In this document: one piece after another, positions 16,936 to 25,231 of the stretch | Position numbering within the stretch: the stretch's first letter is position 1 | Layout: each line of letters begins with the position of its first letter | Assembly (NCBI GenBank): GCA_902767315.1 | Contig: CACXHB010000122.1 | Coordinates: forward strand, 20,572 to 84,571 | Source: an uncultured Eubacteriales bacterium | GTDB lineage: Bacteria > Bacillota > Clostridia > Christensenellales > Aristaeellaceae | DNA: 64,000 bases | Direction: 5' to 3' | Notes under the pieces: model-generated | The model's database searches: none | The model's input: the letters and a program-made list of their open reading frames with translations, nothing else | Told to the model about the DNA's origin: nothing | Translations under genes and position numbers: made by a program

Positions 16936-18300
16936 TTATGCCGTTTCCCGAGTCAGCTTCTTCATCCAGTTGAAGCGGTTGATCTTTACCACCGCCACGA
17001 AGCATTTGAGAATCTGGTCGCACTTCAGGCACGCGAAGGTGACCCACGCAGGGGCGCCGAAATGGGCCGCCAGGAACGCGGAGGGCAGCACCACCAGGAA
17101 GACGAAAATGGTGTCGTTAATAAACACAAAGCTGATGTCGCCGCCGGATTTTACCAGTCCGAACAGACAGGGCATCTGGTAACTGGTGCCAAAAATGGTG
17201 ACGCACAGAACCGCCGTGAAGGACAGCGCCTGCCGGGCGGCCTCCGGCGAAATGCCCGAATGCAGCGCCACGAAGGGCACCCGCAGAAGCAGCAGCACCC
17301 CGGCGTTGAAAAAGCCCAGCAGCAGAAACAGCACCTGGGTGGTGCGGGCATATTCCTTCATCAATTCCGTCTTGCCCGCGCCGATGGTCTTGCCGGAGAT
17401 GATACCCACGGCGGAGGCCAGGCCAGAAATGGTAATGTAGCACAGGGTATTGAGGCTGTTGGCCACGCTGAGGCCGGACACCGTCTCCGGGCCATAGCCG
17501 CCCATGATCTTGCTGTTGAACATCATGTTCACGGACCAGACCACATCGCCCGCCACCAGCGGCGCGCCGTACTTGAGCAGATCATGCAGAAGGGCCTTAT
17601 CCCGCAATAGCAGGCTCTTCAGCCGGAAATTCAGCCGGTCGTCCTTGCACAGCACATACACCCCCGCCACAACGGTTTCCACAAAGCGGGCGGCTACCGT
17701 GGCGATGGCCGCGCCCTTCACTTCCATGCGGGGCAGGCCCAGCTTGCCGAAGATCAGAACATAGTTCAGGGCCACGTTCACCAGCAGGGAGATGAAGGAG
17801 GTCAGCATACCGACGAAGGTGATTTCCACCGAACGCATGGCGGAAATCAGCGCCTGCGTAATGCAGAAGAAGATGTAGGACACGCTGACCCAGCGCATAT
17901 AGAGCATGCCCTCGGCAATCACCGCCTCATCCTGAGAGAAAAAGCGCATGATGGGCTGGGAAAACGACAGCACAAGGCCGGTGAAGATCAGCCCCACCAG
18001 AGCCGACGCCCGCAGGCCGATGGCCACCAGTCGCCGAATGCTGGCGGTATCCCGCTTGCCCCAATATTGGGCGGAAATAATGAGAATGGCGCCGCTCAGG
18101 CCGTTGGTGAACATCTGAATCAGCGTCTGGACCTGACTGCCCATGTACACGCCGGAAACGGCGGTGTCACCCAGTTTAGTGACCATGTAGTTGTCGGCAA
18201 AGGTCACCAGAAAGGTAACCAGGTTTTGCAGCGCCACGGGAATGGCGAGGGTGACAAGACTCTGGTAATAGCTTTTGTCCCGGGTAAGCCAGCGGTTCAT
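16936..18300 (-). CDS. MATE family multidrug/cation exporter
   Basis: This 454-residue protein has about twelve transmembrane helices in two homologous halves. The N-half opens with LTLAIPVALQNLVTFLVTFADNYMV and a G..A..G...G.Q motif typical of MATE exporters. These use Na+ or H+ gradients to expel drugs or metabolites. Length is standard. GGAGAG precedes ATG 18300. It is a single gene with its own promoter. The substrate is unknown. Confidence 0.92.
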   Translation of the reverse strand: MNRWLTRDKSYYQSLVTLAIPVALQNLVTFLVTFADNYMVTKLGDTAVSGVYMGSQVQTLIQMFTNGLSGAILIISAQYWGKRDTASIRRLVAIGLRASALVGLIFTGLVLSFSQPIMRFFSQDEAVIAEGMLYMRWVSVSYIFFCITQALISAMRSVEITFVGMLTSFISLLVNVALNYVLIFGKLGLPRMEVKGAAIATVAARFVETVVAGVYVLCKDDRLNFRLKSLLLRDKALLHDLLKYGAPLVAGDVVWSVNMMFNSKIMGGYGPETVSGLSVANSLNTLCYITISGLASAVGIISGKTIGAGKTELMKEYARTTQVLFLLLGFFNAGVLLLLRVPFVALHSGISPEAARQALSFTAVLCVTIFGTSYQMPCLFGLVKSGGDISFVFINDTIFVFLVVLPSAFLAAHFGAPAWVTFACLKCDQILKCFVAVVKINRFNWMKKLTRETA

Positions 18301-18341
18301 GCATACTCTCCTTTGTTTTTTCTTCGTCGCCTTATAATCTG

Positions 18342-18370
18342 ATTATACCCCCGCGGGAAGATTTATACAA
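18342..18370 (-). promoter_or_regulatory. Promoter of the MATE gene
   Basis: On the minus strand TTGTAT (18365-18370), 17-bp spacer, TATAAT (18342-18347). Confidence 0.68.
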
Positions 18371-18415
18371 CCGCTAATTTTGCAAAACGCGACTGCTTTT
18401 CCCCGGCCGGGGCAA

Positions 18416-18444
18416 TTGTATCCCTTATCCAAATATGGTAAAAT
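18416..18444 (+). promoter_or_regulatory. Promoter of the SGNH-MBOAT operon
   Basis: TTGTAT (18416-18421), 17-bp spacer, TAAAAT (18439-18444), divergent from the MATE promoter. Confidence 0.6.
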
Positions 18445-18476
18445 GAATTCATTCTACAAAAGGCGGTTTATTGCCC

Positions 18477-19487
18477 ATGCATTCCAGATGGATTCGAATA
18501 TTAAAAGTTCTGGGGGCCGTTTTTCTGGCCCTGGCGGTGCTGGATCTGTTCTGCGCCTGGTATTATAACCCCACCTCCTACCTGCGGGATCCGGACCGGG
18601 CCACCGACCTGATTCGCCAGCCGGAGGCCTTTACCTCCCGGGCCACGGAGGGCTTCGCTTCCATGCGCATGGACGCTCAGGGATACAACAACGCCGCCGT
18701 CCCGGACGAGGACATTTTTGTACTCATGATGGGCTCTTCCCATACCGAGGCGCTGAACGTGCCCCAGGATCAGAACGCCTCCGCCCAATTGCAGGCCCTG
18801 CTTTCGGAAGCCGGCTATCCCGGCGCGGTGTATAACATCGGCATTTCTTCCCATACCTTTGCCCGAAACGCCGCCAACCTGCCCCGGGCGCTGGATAAAT
18901 TTCAGCCCACGGGCTATGTGGTCGTCGAAACCGCCGATGTGCTGATGTTTACCGCCGCGGTGCACGCCGCCCGGGACGACGGCATGGAGCTGCTGCCTGA
19001 AACCGATTCTCCCCTGCCCGCCTGGCTCACTAACCGGCCCCTGGCCGCCACCCTGTACCGGCAGTGGGGCAACCTCACCTCCGAGGAGGAGGAGCAGATC
19101 GACACCAGTTACATTCCTCCGGACATTCTGCATCGCTATCAGCAGGCCCTGACGGAGCTTTTCCTGCAAATGCGCACGGAGGCGGACGCGGCGGGCGTGG
19201 AACTGATTTTCTATTACCATCCGCACCTGGCGCTCACCGGGGACGGCGGCGCGGAGACCATGACCCAGCGGCAGTGCCTGGGGGCCTTTTCCGCTGCCTG
19301 TCAGGAGGCGGGGATCACCTTTCTGGATCTGTCGGATATCTTCCTTCAGGCCTATGAGGCCGGTTTCACCCTGCCCCACGGCTTTGTCAATACTTCCCCC
19401 GGAACGGGCCATTTGAACGCCGACGGCCACGCCATGATCGCCCGGGCGCTGTTTAAAACCATCGCAGAAAAGGAGGCCGCCAAATGA
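18477..19487 (+). CDS. SGNH/GDSL-hydrolase-like membrane-anchored protein (AlgX/DltD-type partner)
   Basis: A protein of about 336 residues with an N-terminal signal anchor (residues about 8-28). The exported domain has a GxSxT-type nucleophile motif (MMGSSHTEAL). The C-terminal GTGHLNADGHAMIA has the Asp and His of block V of SGNH enzymes. It overlaps the MBOAT gene by 4 nt (ATGA). Such pairs move acyl (often acetyl) groups across the membrane onto cell-surface polymers. An in-frame TTG at 18471 is also possible; ATG 18477 is preferred by its distance from AAGGCGG. The polymer substrate is not known. Confidence 0.72.
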   Translation: MHSRWIRILKVLGAVFLALAVLDLFCAWYYNPTSYLRDPDRATDLIRQPEAFTSRATEGFASMRMDAQGYNNAAVPDEDIFVLMMGSSHTEALNVPQDQNASAQLQALLSEAGYPGAVYNIGISSHTFARNAANLPRALDKFQPTGYVVVETADVLMFTAAVHAARDDGMELLPETDSPLPAWLTNRPLAATLYRQWGNLTSEEEEQIDTSYIPPDILHRYQQALTELFLQMRTEADAAGVELIFYYHPHLALTGDGGAETMTQRQCLGAFSAACQEAGITFLDLSDIFLQAYEAGFTLPHGFVNTSPGTGHLNADGHAMIARALFKTIAEKEAAK

Positions 19488-20884
19488 GCTTTGTCAGCGT
19501 CGCGTTTTTCGTCCTGTTCGCGCTCACTCTGACCACGCAATGGCTTTTGCCCTCCCGGCGCCTGCGGCAGCTGGCATTGCTGGCCGCCAGTTATGTGTTT
19601 TATGGCTGGTGGGACTGGCGCTTCTGTTTTCTCATGCTTTTCCTCACCGCCGTGGCCTTCTTCACCGGCCTGCGGCTGGAGAAAAAGCCCGGCTCCCGGC
19701 CCGCGCTGGCCCTGGGCGTAACGGTGCCCCTGGCGGTGTTGTTCTTTTTTAAGTACATGGGCTTTTTCGTAGATTCCTTCTGTGCACTTTTCGGGCTGAA
19801 CCCCGCCGGCGCGCTGCGGATTCTGCTGCCTGTGGGCATTTCCTTTTATACCTTCCAAAGCCTTAGCTATACCATCGACGCTTATCGGGGCAAGGTGGCC
19901 ATCAGCCACGATTTCTGCAAATTCGCCCTGTATATCGCCTTTTTCCCCCAGCTGGTGGCGGGACCCATCGTCAAGGCGGCGGATTTTTTGCCCCAATTGG
20001 AAGAGGATCGCCGCCCCACCGGTGCAGGCGTTGCTCAGGGCATGAACCTGTTTTTATGGGGCATGCTGAAAAAGGCCGTGTTTGCCGACCAGATTTCTCC
20101 CTTTGTGGACAGCGTATTCGCCACCCCCGCGGCCTTTTCCTCCGGCACGGTGGCTCTGGCTGTGCTGGCCTATGCCATCCAGATTTATTTTGATTTCTCC
20201 GGCTATTCGGATATGGCCATCGGCTGCGCCATATGCCTGGGATACGACCTGATGAAGAACTTCGATCTGCCCTATCTTTCCCGAAACGTTTCCGAATTCT
20301 GGAAGCGCTGGCACATCAGCCTGTCCACCTGGCTGATGGAATACCTCTACATCCCCCTGGGCGGCAATCGCAAAGGGCGGGCCCGGACGTACCTCAACCT
20401 CATGATTACCATGCTGCTGGGGGGCCTGTGGCACGGCGCGGGAATTAATTTCATTCTCTGGGGCGGCTTTCATGGCCTGGCGCTGTGTGCGCACAAGGCC
20501 TGGGCCCGGAAATTCCCGGCCAAACCCTGCTTTTTCCGCACTGCCGCCGCTACGCTGTGCACCTTTGTGTTCGTCTGCCTTTGCTGGATTCCCTTCCGCG
20601 CCCAGACCTTCAGCCAGACCCGGGCCGTGCTGCAGAAGCTGTTCTGCTGGTCCGGCGGCGTGGTTTTTCCCCATACCTGGTCCATTGCCGCTATCGTGCT
20701 GCTGGTTCTGGCGACCCTTTACTGCGTCTTCCGCAACCGGGACGCTCAGGGCCGGGTGCATGGAGATGCGCCCGTATTCCGCCTGGGCAGCTTCTGGGGC
20801 ACCTTCGCCTTCGCGCTGCTGGCGGGGTTCGTGCTGGTGTTGATGTACACCGGGGATAACCCGTTTATCTACTTCCAATTCTGA
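19484..20884 (+). CDS. MBOAT family O-acyltransferase
   Basis: This 466-residue polytopic membrane protein is of the AlgI/DltB/PatA group. It has YVFYGWWDWRF, FFPQLVAGPIVKAADFLPQL, FDFSGYSDMAIG, the WHISLSTWL block, and GGLWHGAGINFILWG with the catalytic histidine. MBOAT proteins pass acyl groups from cytoplasmic donors across the membrane to an exported transferase. Start ATG 19484 overlaps the stop of the SGNH partner. No dlt or alginate genes are nearby, so this is a minimal two-gene surface acylation module. Confidence 0.93.
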   Translation: MSFVSVAFFVLFALTLTTQWLLPSRRLRQLALLAASYVFYGWWDWRFCFLMLFLTAVAFFTGLRLEKKPGSRPALALGVTVPLAVLFFFKYMGFFVDSFCALFGLNPAGALRILLPVGISFYTFQSLSYTIDAYRGKVAISHDFCKFALYIAFFPQLVAGPIVKAADFLPQLEEDRRPTGAGVAQGMNLFLWGMLKKAVFADQISPFVDSVFATPAAFSSGTVALAVLAYAIQIYFDFSGYSDMAIGCAICLGYDLMKNFDLPYLSRNVSEFWKRWHISLSTWLMEYLYIPLGGNRKGRARTYLNLMITMLLGGLWHGAGINFILWGGFHGLALCAHKAWARKFPAKPCFFRTAAATLCTFVFVCLCWIPFRAQTFSQTRAVLQKLFCWSGGVVFPHTWSIAAIVLLVLATLYCVFRNRDAQGRVHGDAPVFRLGSFWGTFAFALLAGFVLVLMYTGDNPFIYFQF

Positions 20885-20911
20885 AAATTTCTGAAAAGGA
20901 GATCGCATATC

Positions 20912-21403
20912 ATGGCGGCAATCATGCACATTCTGGTGGGCCTGCCCTGCTCCGGGAAAACCACCCTTGCCAAACAAATCGAATCCGAAACCGGGGCAGT
21001 GCGCTTTTCCCCCGACGAATGGCAGCTGTTCCTCTTTGGCCACGATATGGATCACCCGGATCATGACGCCCGACACACCCGGGTGGAGGAGCTCATGCGA
21101 AAGGTCGCAATTCAGCTTCTGCGTCAGGGAGCCAGCGTTATTTACGATTTCGGTTTCTGGTCTGTGCAGGAGCGGGACGAAATGCGCGCCCTGGCCCGGG
21201 AATTGGGGGTGGAATTCCGCATGCATTATCTGGCCACTCCGCTGGAGGAAATCTATCGCCGGATGGATCTGCGCAATGCCTCCGGCCGGGACGATATTTT
21301 CGTCTTTACCCGGGAAGACCTGGCCCAGTGGCTTCCCTATTGGCAGCCGCCGCTTCCAGACGAGGAAGGCTGCCAGTTCGTTCTGCCGGGCGGCGGCGCG
21401 TAG
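20912..21403 (+). CDS. P-loop kinase-like ATPase (AAA_33/zeta-toxin-like fold)
   Basis: This 163-residue protein has a Walker A GLPCSGKTT (residues about 10-18), SPDEWQLFLFG as in polynucleotide-kinase-like AAA_33 proteins, and a Walker B-like VIYDFGFW near residue 77. It ends with LPGGGA. These proteins phosphorylate small molecules or nucleotides, and the substrate here cannot be told. AAGGAG is 10 nt before ATG 20912, 27 nt after the MBOAT stop. The last codons and the TAG stop lie inside the first hairpin of the repeat array at 21386, with the stop at the loop. The C-terminal tail was therefore probably set by the repeat. Confidence 0.75.
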   Translation: MAAIMHILVGLPCSGKTTLAKQIESETGAVRFSPDEWQLFLFGHDMDHPDHDARHTRVEELMRKVAIQLLRQGASVIYDFGFWSVQERDEMRALARELGVEFRMHYLATPLEEIYRRMDLRNASGRDDIFVFTREDLAQWLPYWQPPLPDEEGCQFVLPGGGA

Positions 21404-21590
21404 CGCCGCCGCCCGGATGCGGGCCCAATGCCGGCGGACTGCGTCCGCCGGCATTGGGCCCGCGGGGGGCCGGGCCGCCTTCGGCGGCCCGGCCCCAGGG
21501 GGCGCAAAATGGGCGTGCCAATGGCACGCCCATTTTGCGCCCCCGCGGCCGCTGCCGCCGCCCCCGAAGGGGGGCGGCGGCAGCGGCCGA
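21386..21590. repeat. Tandem array of five near-perfect hairpins (composite hairpin element, copy 3)
   Basis: Five inverted repeats follow one another with gaps of 1-3 bp. (1) 14-bp arms 21386-21399/21403-21416, loop GTA. (2) 21-bp arms 21419-21439/21443-21463, loop TGC. (3) 14-bp arms 21466-21479/21483-21496, loop TTC. (4) 22-bp arms 21498-21519/21523-21544, loop AAT. (5) 20-bp arms 21546-21565/21570-21589, loop GAAG. All arms are fully complementary, yet the five stems are unrelated in sequence. The array fills the whole convergent gap between the P-loop gene and the serine hydrolase gene. It lacks the GGGGGGTGC core of the other copies. Confidence 0.9.
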
Positions 21591-21592
21591 TT

Positions 21593-22354
21593 TCATTCTT
21601 CGATATTCATTCCCGCCAGATCTCTGGCCGCGTCCTGCATGAGTCGCTCGAATTTGGGAACGTTGGTTTTGTTGGAAAGCATCACAAGGATGAAGGGATT
21701 CTGCGTGAAAACGATGGCCGCGTCGTGGGTAATGCCGTCGTCTTCGCCGGTTTTATGGGCGATAGGACAATCCAGAAAGAAGGGAATTTTCCCATTCAAC
21801 CGCTGATTTTTCAGGATAGAAAGCATCTGTTTCGAGGCGTTTTCGCTGACCAGTTCGCCATGATACAGGCGATGAAGGAAAGCGCCCACCCCCGCGGCGG
21901 TTACGGTGTTCTCGATTCCCCGGGCCGCGGCCTCCGCGTCAAAGAGCTTCCGGTTCAGCCGGCAGCCCTCGCCGCCCACGGACTGGCACATTTGATTGAT
22001 ATTTTCCATGCCCAGGCGGTCGATCAGCAGGTTGGTGGCGGTGTTATCGCTCAAAATAATCATCAAAGTCACCAGATCCAGACAGGTGACCTGAAGCCCA
22101 TCGTGCATATAAGTCAGCGCGCCGCAGGAGGGCATCTTATCTTCGGCATGAAGCGTGAAGCATTCGCCCGGATCCAGCGTACCTTCTTCAAACCGGCGGA
22201 AGGCTTCCGCCATAATGAAAAGTTTGATAATGCTGGCCGCCACCAGAGGAGTCTGTTCGTTGCGGGAATACACCTGTTTCGTCGTCAGATTCTCATACCA
22301 TACCGATGTGATTCCCCCGGTAAGACCGGACATTTCCAGGATATCTTCGATCAT
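21593..22354 (-). CDS. Class A beta-lactamase-related serine hydrolase
   Basis: This 253-residue protein has the class A beta-lactamase/DD-peptidase fold motifs: SIIK (S41, K44), SDN (101-103) and KTG (200-202). No signal peptide or lipobox is visible, so it appears cytoplasmic or leaderless, which is unusual for a beta-lactamase. No clear omega-loop ExxLN is seen, so efficient beta-lactam hydrolysis is unlikely; a peptidase or esterase role is possible. ATG 22354 has GGGAGG upstream. The SBP gene ends 18 nt upstream, suggesting one transcript from coaE/SLT down to this gene. Confidence 0.8.
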   Translation of the reverse strand: MIEDILEMSGLTGGITSVWYENLTTKQVYSRNEQTPLVAASIIKLFIMAEAFRRFEEGTLDPGECFTLHAEDKMPSCGALTYMHDGLQVTCLDLVTLMIILSDNTATNLLIDRLGMENINQMCQSVGGEGCRLNRKLFDAEAAARGIENTVTAAGVGAFLHRLYHGELVSENASKQMLSILKNQRLNGKIPFFLDCPIAHKTGEDDGITHDAAIVFTQNPFILVMLSNKTNVPKFERLMQDAARDLAGMNIEE

Positions 22355-22372
22355 AAAAACCTCCCAATGGGG

Positions 22373-23974
22373 CTATTGTTCCAAAAATTCCATGCCGTTG
22401 TAGGCGTCGGTTTCCCGAACGCCGGAAAGTCCGGCCACGGGGCGGGTGGAAAGCACCATGCCGGTGCGGAAGCAAAGGCCCATCACCGGCAGCTCCTGGG
22501 CAATCTGCATCTGCAAATCGCTGAAGGCGGATTCCATCTCCTGCTCGGTAGTGGCAGTCAGGGTCGCCGTCAGAAGGGTATCCATGGTATCGGTATGATA
22601 GCCGGAATAGTTCACGTCTCCGCCCGCCGCCAGCAGGGGCACCAGGTTGGGGGATTCGGACAGGTTCAGCGCCACCAGCGCCAGGGTGAATTCGCCCTCC
22701 CGCATGGCCTTGCGCACCTCGGTGCGGGAAAGCACTTCGACAGAGGCGTTGATGCCCACGGCCCGAAGGTTTTCCGCAATCTGATTGGCGGCGTTGCGGC
22801 GCACGTTGGAGGAAGCCTCGTCATACACCAGAATTTTCACGTCGATGTATTTCAGAACGCCATTTTCCACCTGATTGAGCATGGTGTCTCCCGTCAGATC
22901 CACCCAGCCGGCTTCGTTCAGGTACTGCAGAGCCCGTTCGGGGCTGTAATAATACATGGCGGAGCGGCTTTCGTAGAGCCAGGAGCCCGGGGGCACGGGC
23001 ACCTCGCACTGCTGGGCCATATCCAGATAGACATTGGAGATCAGGGTATTATAATCGATGGCGTAAAGGATGGCCTTGCGCAGATTCAAATCGGAAAGGA
23101 TGCCGGAAAGATTGGGTACCAGCACCTCGTATGTGGAGGTGGAATAGTCCATGGAGGTGCAATACGAAAGTTTTTTGGTGAGGGCGGCGGAGGTGGAGCG
23201 GGTCTGCATCATTTCCACCTCGCCGGACTGAAGGGCGGTCAGCAGGTTGGAAATATCCCAATAATGCAGAAAATTGATGGAATGCACGCTGGGCTGCTGT
23301 TTCCACCAGAAGGGATTGGCCTCCAGGCGCACATAGGAATCCTCCACATAGCCCACGCACCAGTAAGGCCCGGTGCCCATGGCCACATTAGAGGAAAGGG
23401 TATTGCGCTGCACCACGGGGAAGGTGAGGGCATAAAGGGAGATCATGCCGGGATATTTGGAGGTCACGGTCAGAACGAAGGTATCCTGCACGGCCATTTC
23501 CTCGATGCAGCTGAGCCGGCCCTTATAGGGGTTATCGTCTCCGGCGTTTCGGAACATGTAAAAGGTATCCACCACATCCTGAGCCACCAGTTCCACGCCA
23601 TTATGGAACAGCACGCCGCTGCGCAGGTAAATGGTCCAGGTTTTCCCATCCTCGGACTGGTTCCAGCTATCCGCCAGCACCGCCTGGGGCTGCAGATTTT
23701 CGTCCAGTTCAAAGAGGGATTCATAAATCAGGGAATTGATGCTGATCATATCCCGTTCGTTGCACAGGAAGGGATTGAGCTTTGCCCCGGAGGCGGAAAG
23801 GTAGCCGCAGGTAACGTCGGCGGCGTCCGGGGTGGCGGCAGCGGCGCTCACCGCGGGGGTTTCCTCCGGCAGGACGGGGTCCCCAGCCTCCTCCGCCCCG
23901 GCGCAGACGCAGAAAATCAGCGCCGTCACAAGCGCCGCAAGGCTACGGAGCCTGGGTCGCAGCAAGCTTTTCAT
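22373..23974 (-). CDS. Peptide/solute-binding protein (SBP_bac_5 family), orphan
   Basis: A protein of about 533 residues with an N-terminal signal sequence (LAALVTALIFCVCAGA). The family 5 extracellular solute-binding fold is clear: NSLIYESLFELDENLQPQ, then WTIYLRSGVLFHNGVEL, then LRKAILYAID. These proteins deliver oligopeptides to ABC importers. No permease or ATPase gene is adjacent. A cysteine in CVCAGAEE might be a lipid-attachment site but the lipobox is poor. ATG 23974 gives a normal signal peptide; ATG 23995 is the alternative. The start lies inside the end of the lytic transglycosylase gene (32-nt overlap), so translation is probably coupled. Confidence 0.85.
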   Translation of the reverse strand: MKSLLRPRLRSLAALVTALIFCVCAGAEEAGDPVLPEETPAVSAAAATPDAADVTCGYLSASGAKLNPFLCNERDMISINSLIYESLFELDENLQPQAVLADSWNQSEDGKTWTIYLRSGVLFHNGVELVAQDVVDTFYMFRNAGDDNPYKGRLSCIEEMAVQDTFVLTVTSKYPGMISLYALTFPVVQRNTLSSNVAMGTGPYWCVGYVEDSYVRLEANPFWWKQQPSVHSINFLHYWDISNLLTALQSGEVEMMQTRSTSAALTKKLSYCTSMDYSTSTYEVLVPNLSGILSDLNLRKAILYAIDYNTLISNVYLDMAQQCEVPVPPGSWLYESRSAMYYYSPERALQYLNEAGWVDLTGDTMLNQVENGVLKYIDVKILVYDEASSNVRRNAANQIAENLRAVGINASVEVLSRTEVRKAMREGEFTLALVALNLSESPNLVPLLAAGGDVNYSGYHTDTMDTLLTATLTATTEQEMESAFSDLQMQIAQELPVMGLCFRTGMVLSTRPVAGLSGVRETDAYNGMEFLEQ

Positions 23975-24578
23975 ATTCTCCGAGATAATAATCATAATAT
24001 TTCAGCACCCGTTTCACATAGGTATCGGTGGAAGCAAAGCCAATGGCGGAAAGGGTTTTCCCATCGGCGCTGAAGGCGGGATCGGAAAGCCACTTATCCA
24101 CCGTGCCCTGACCGGCGTGATAGGCGGCCACGGCGCAGGTGAAATCCCCTTCATATCGGCGCAGGAGAAAGCCCATGTACCACGCGCCGTAGCGAATGCT
24201 CACATCCGGTTCAAACAGCGCCTGTTCCGAAAAGGGTTCGTCCAGCTTTCCGGCAATCCAGGCCCCGGTTTCGGGCATCACCTGCATCAGCCCCCTGGCT
24301 CCCACCCCGGAAACGGCATTGGGATCGTAAGAGGATTCGGCCATGATCATGGCGGCCAGAAGGGGCGCGGGCACCTGATTTTCCAGGGCGTAGAACTGAA
24401 TTTCCCGGGTATACAGCACGGGATAGCGGGCCACCCGGGAGCGCTGCAGCGCCCGGAAGCCCAGGGCCAGAAGGCCCATAAGCATCACCGCGCACAGGCC
24501 CAGAAGCAGTGCGCGAATCGCGCCGCCCTGTTTTTTCCTACGATTTCTGCGGGGGCGGCGGGCATTGGTATGCGGCAT
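23943..24578 (-). CDS. Lytic transglycosylase, SLT domain
   Basis: This 211-residue protein has a very basic N-terminus, a signal anchor (about 22-41) and an SLT/lysozyme-like domain. The catalytic glutamate is E81 in AESSYDPNAVSGVGARGLMQVMPET-type sequence (the ES and GLMQ blocks). AAYHAGQG follows near 152. It cleaves peptidoglycan glycan strands to 1,6-anhydro products outside the membrane. It lies 23 nt downstream of coaE and overlaps the SBP gene. Confidence 0.92.
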   Translation of the reverse strand: MPHTNARRPRRNRRKKQGGAIRALLLGLCAVMLMGLLALGFRALQRSRVARYPVLYTREIQFYALENQVPAPLLAAMIMAESSYDPNAVSGVGARGLMQVMPETGAWIAGKLDEPFSEQALFEPDVSIRYGAWYMGFLLRRYEGDFTCAVAAYHAGQGTVDKWLSDPAFSADGKTLSAIGFASTDTYVKRVLKYYDYYLGEYEKLAATQAP

Positions 24579-24601
24579 GACAATCTCCGTTCATTGGTGA
24601 A

Positions 24602-25231
24602 TCAATTTTCTCTTTCCCGGGCGGTTTTCAGAAGCTGCTGGTACAGACTGCCCAGTTCGCTTTGAAATTTTTCCACGGTCTGGTCGTTGCGAATGACCCG
24701 GGTGGCCCGGCGGGCCCGGTCTTCGTCGGACATCTGGCTTTCCATGCGGTGGATCACCTGTTCCCGGGTCAGGCCGTCCCGGGCCATCACCCGGGCGATG
24801 CGCGTCTCCGGATCGGCGGTAATGAGCCAGGTAACGTCGCAGAGGGCGTCCATGCCCGTTTCGAACAGCAGCGGCACATCCAGCAGCACTACCTCGGCCC
24901 CCTCCGCCCCGGCCTGATCCACCATGGAAAGGGCCCGATGCTGCACCCGGGGGTGAATGATGGCCTCCAGCGCCCGGCGGGCGGCCACATCCTGAAACAC
25001 CATTTCTCCCAGCGCCCGGCGATCCAGCGTGCCGTCCGCCCGGAAGACCCGGTCGCCGAAGGCCTCCCGAATGGCGGGCAGGGCCTCGCCGCCGGGAGCG
25101 GTGAGCGCATGGGAAATAGCGTCGGCGTCCACATGCACCGCGCCCAGGGTGGAAAGATAGCGGGCGGCTTCGGATTTACCGCTGCCCACGCCGCCGGTAA
25201 TGCCCAGAATCAGGGGTTTATTTGCACGCAA
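24602..25231 (-). CDS. coaE: Dephospho-CoA kinase
   Basis: CoaE phosphorylates the 3'-OH of dephospho-CoA, the last step of coenzyme A synthesis. The 209-residue protein has the P-loop GGVGSGKS (13-20), DADAISHALT, HPRV, and VVLLDVPLLFETG, all family signatures. TTG 25231 is chosen as start since GGGAGG lies 7 nt upstream. A longer frame begins at TTG 25246, but that would place the ribosome site within the gene. The start overlaps the 3' end of polA by 14 nt, indicating coupling. Confidence 0.94.
   Translation of the reverse strand: MRANKPLILGITGGVGSGKSEAARYLSTLGAVHVDADAISHALTAPGGEALPAIREAFGDRVFRADGTLDRRALGEMVFQDVAARRALEAIIHPRVQHRALSMVDQAGAEGAEVVLLDVPLLFETGMDALCDVTWLITADPETRIARVMARDGLTREQVIHRMESQMSDEDRARRATRVIRNDQTVEKFQSELGSLYQQLLKTAREREN

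Noticed and set aside
18477..21403. dlt operon (D-alanylation of teichoic acid)
   Set aside because: No dltA or dltC gene is present; the MBOAT/SGNH pair is of the general O-acylation type.
21386..21590. Possible CRISPR array or integron attachment sites
   Set aside because: There is no repeated unit: each hairpin is different, there are no spacers of even length, and no cas or integrase gene is near.
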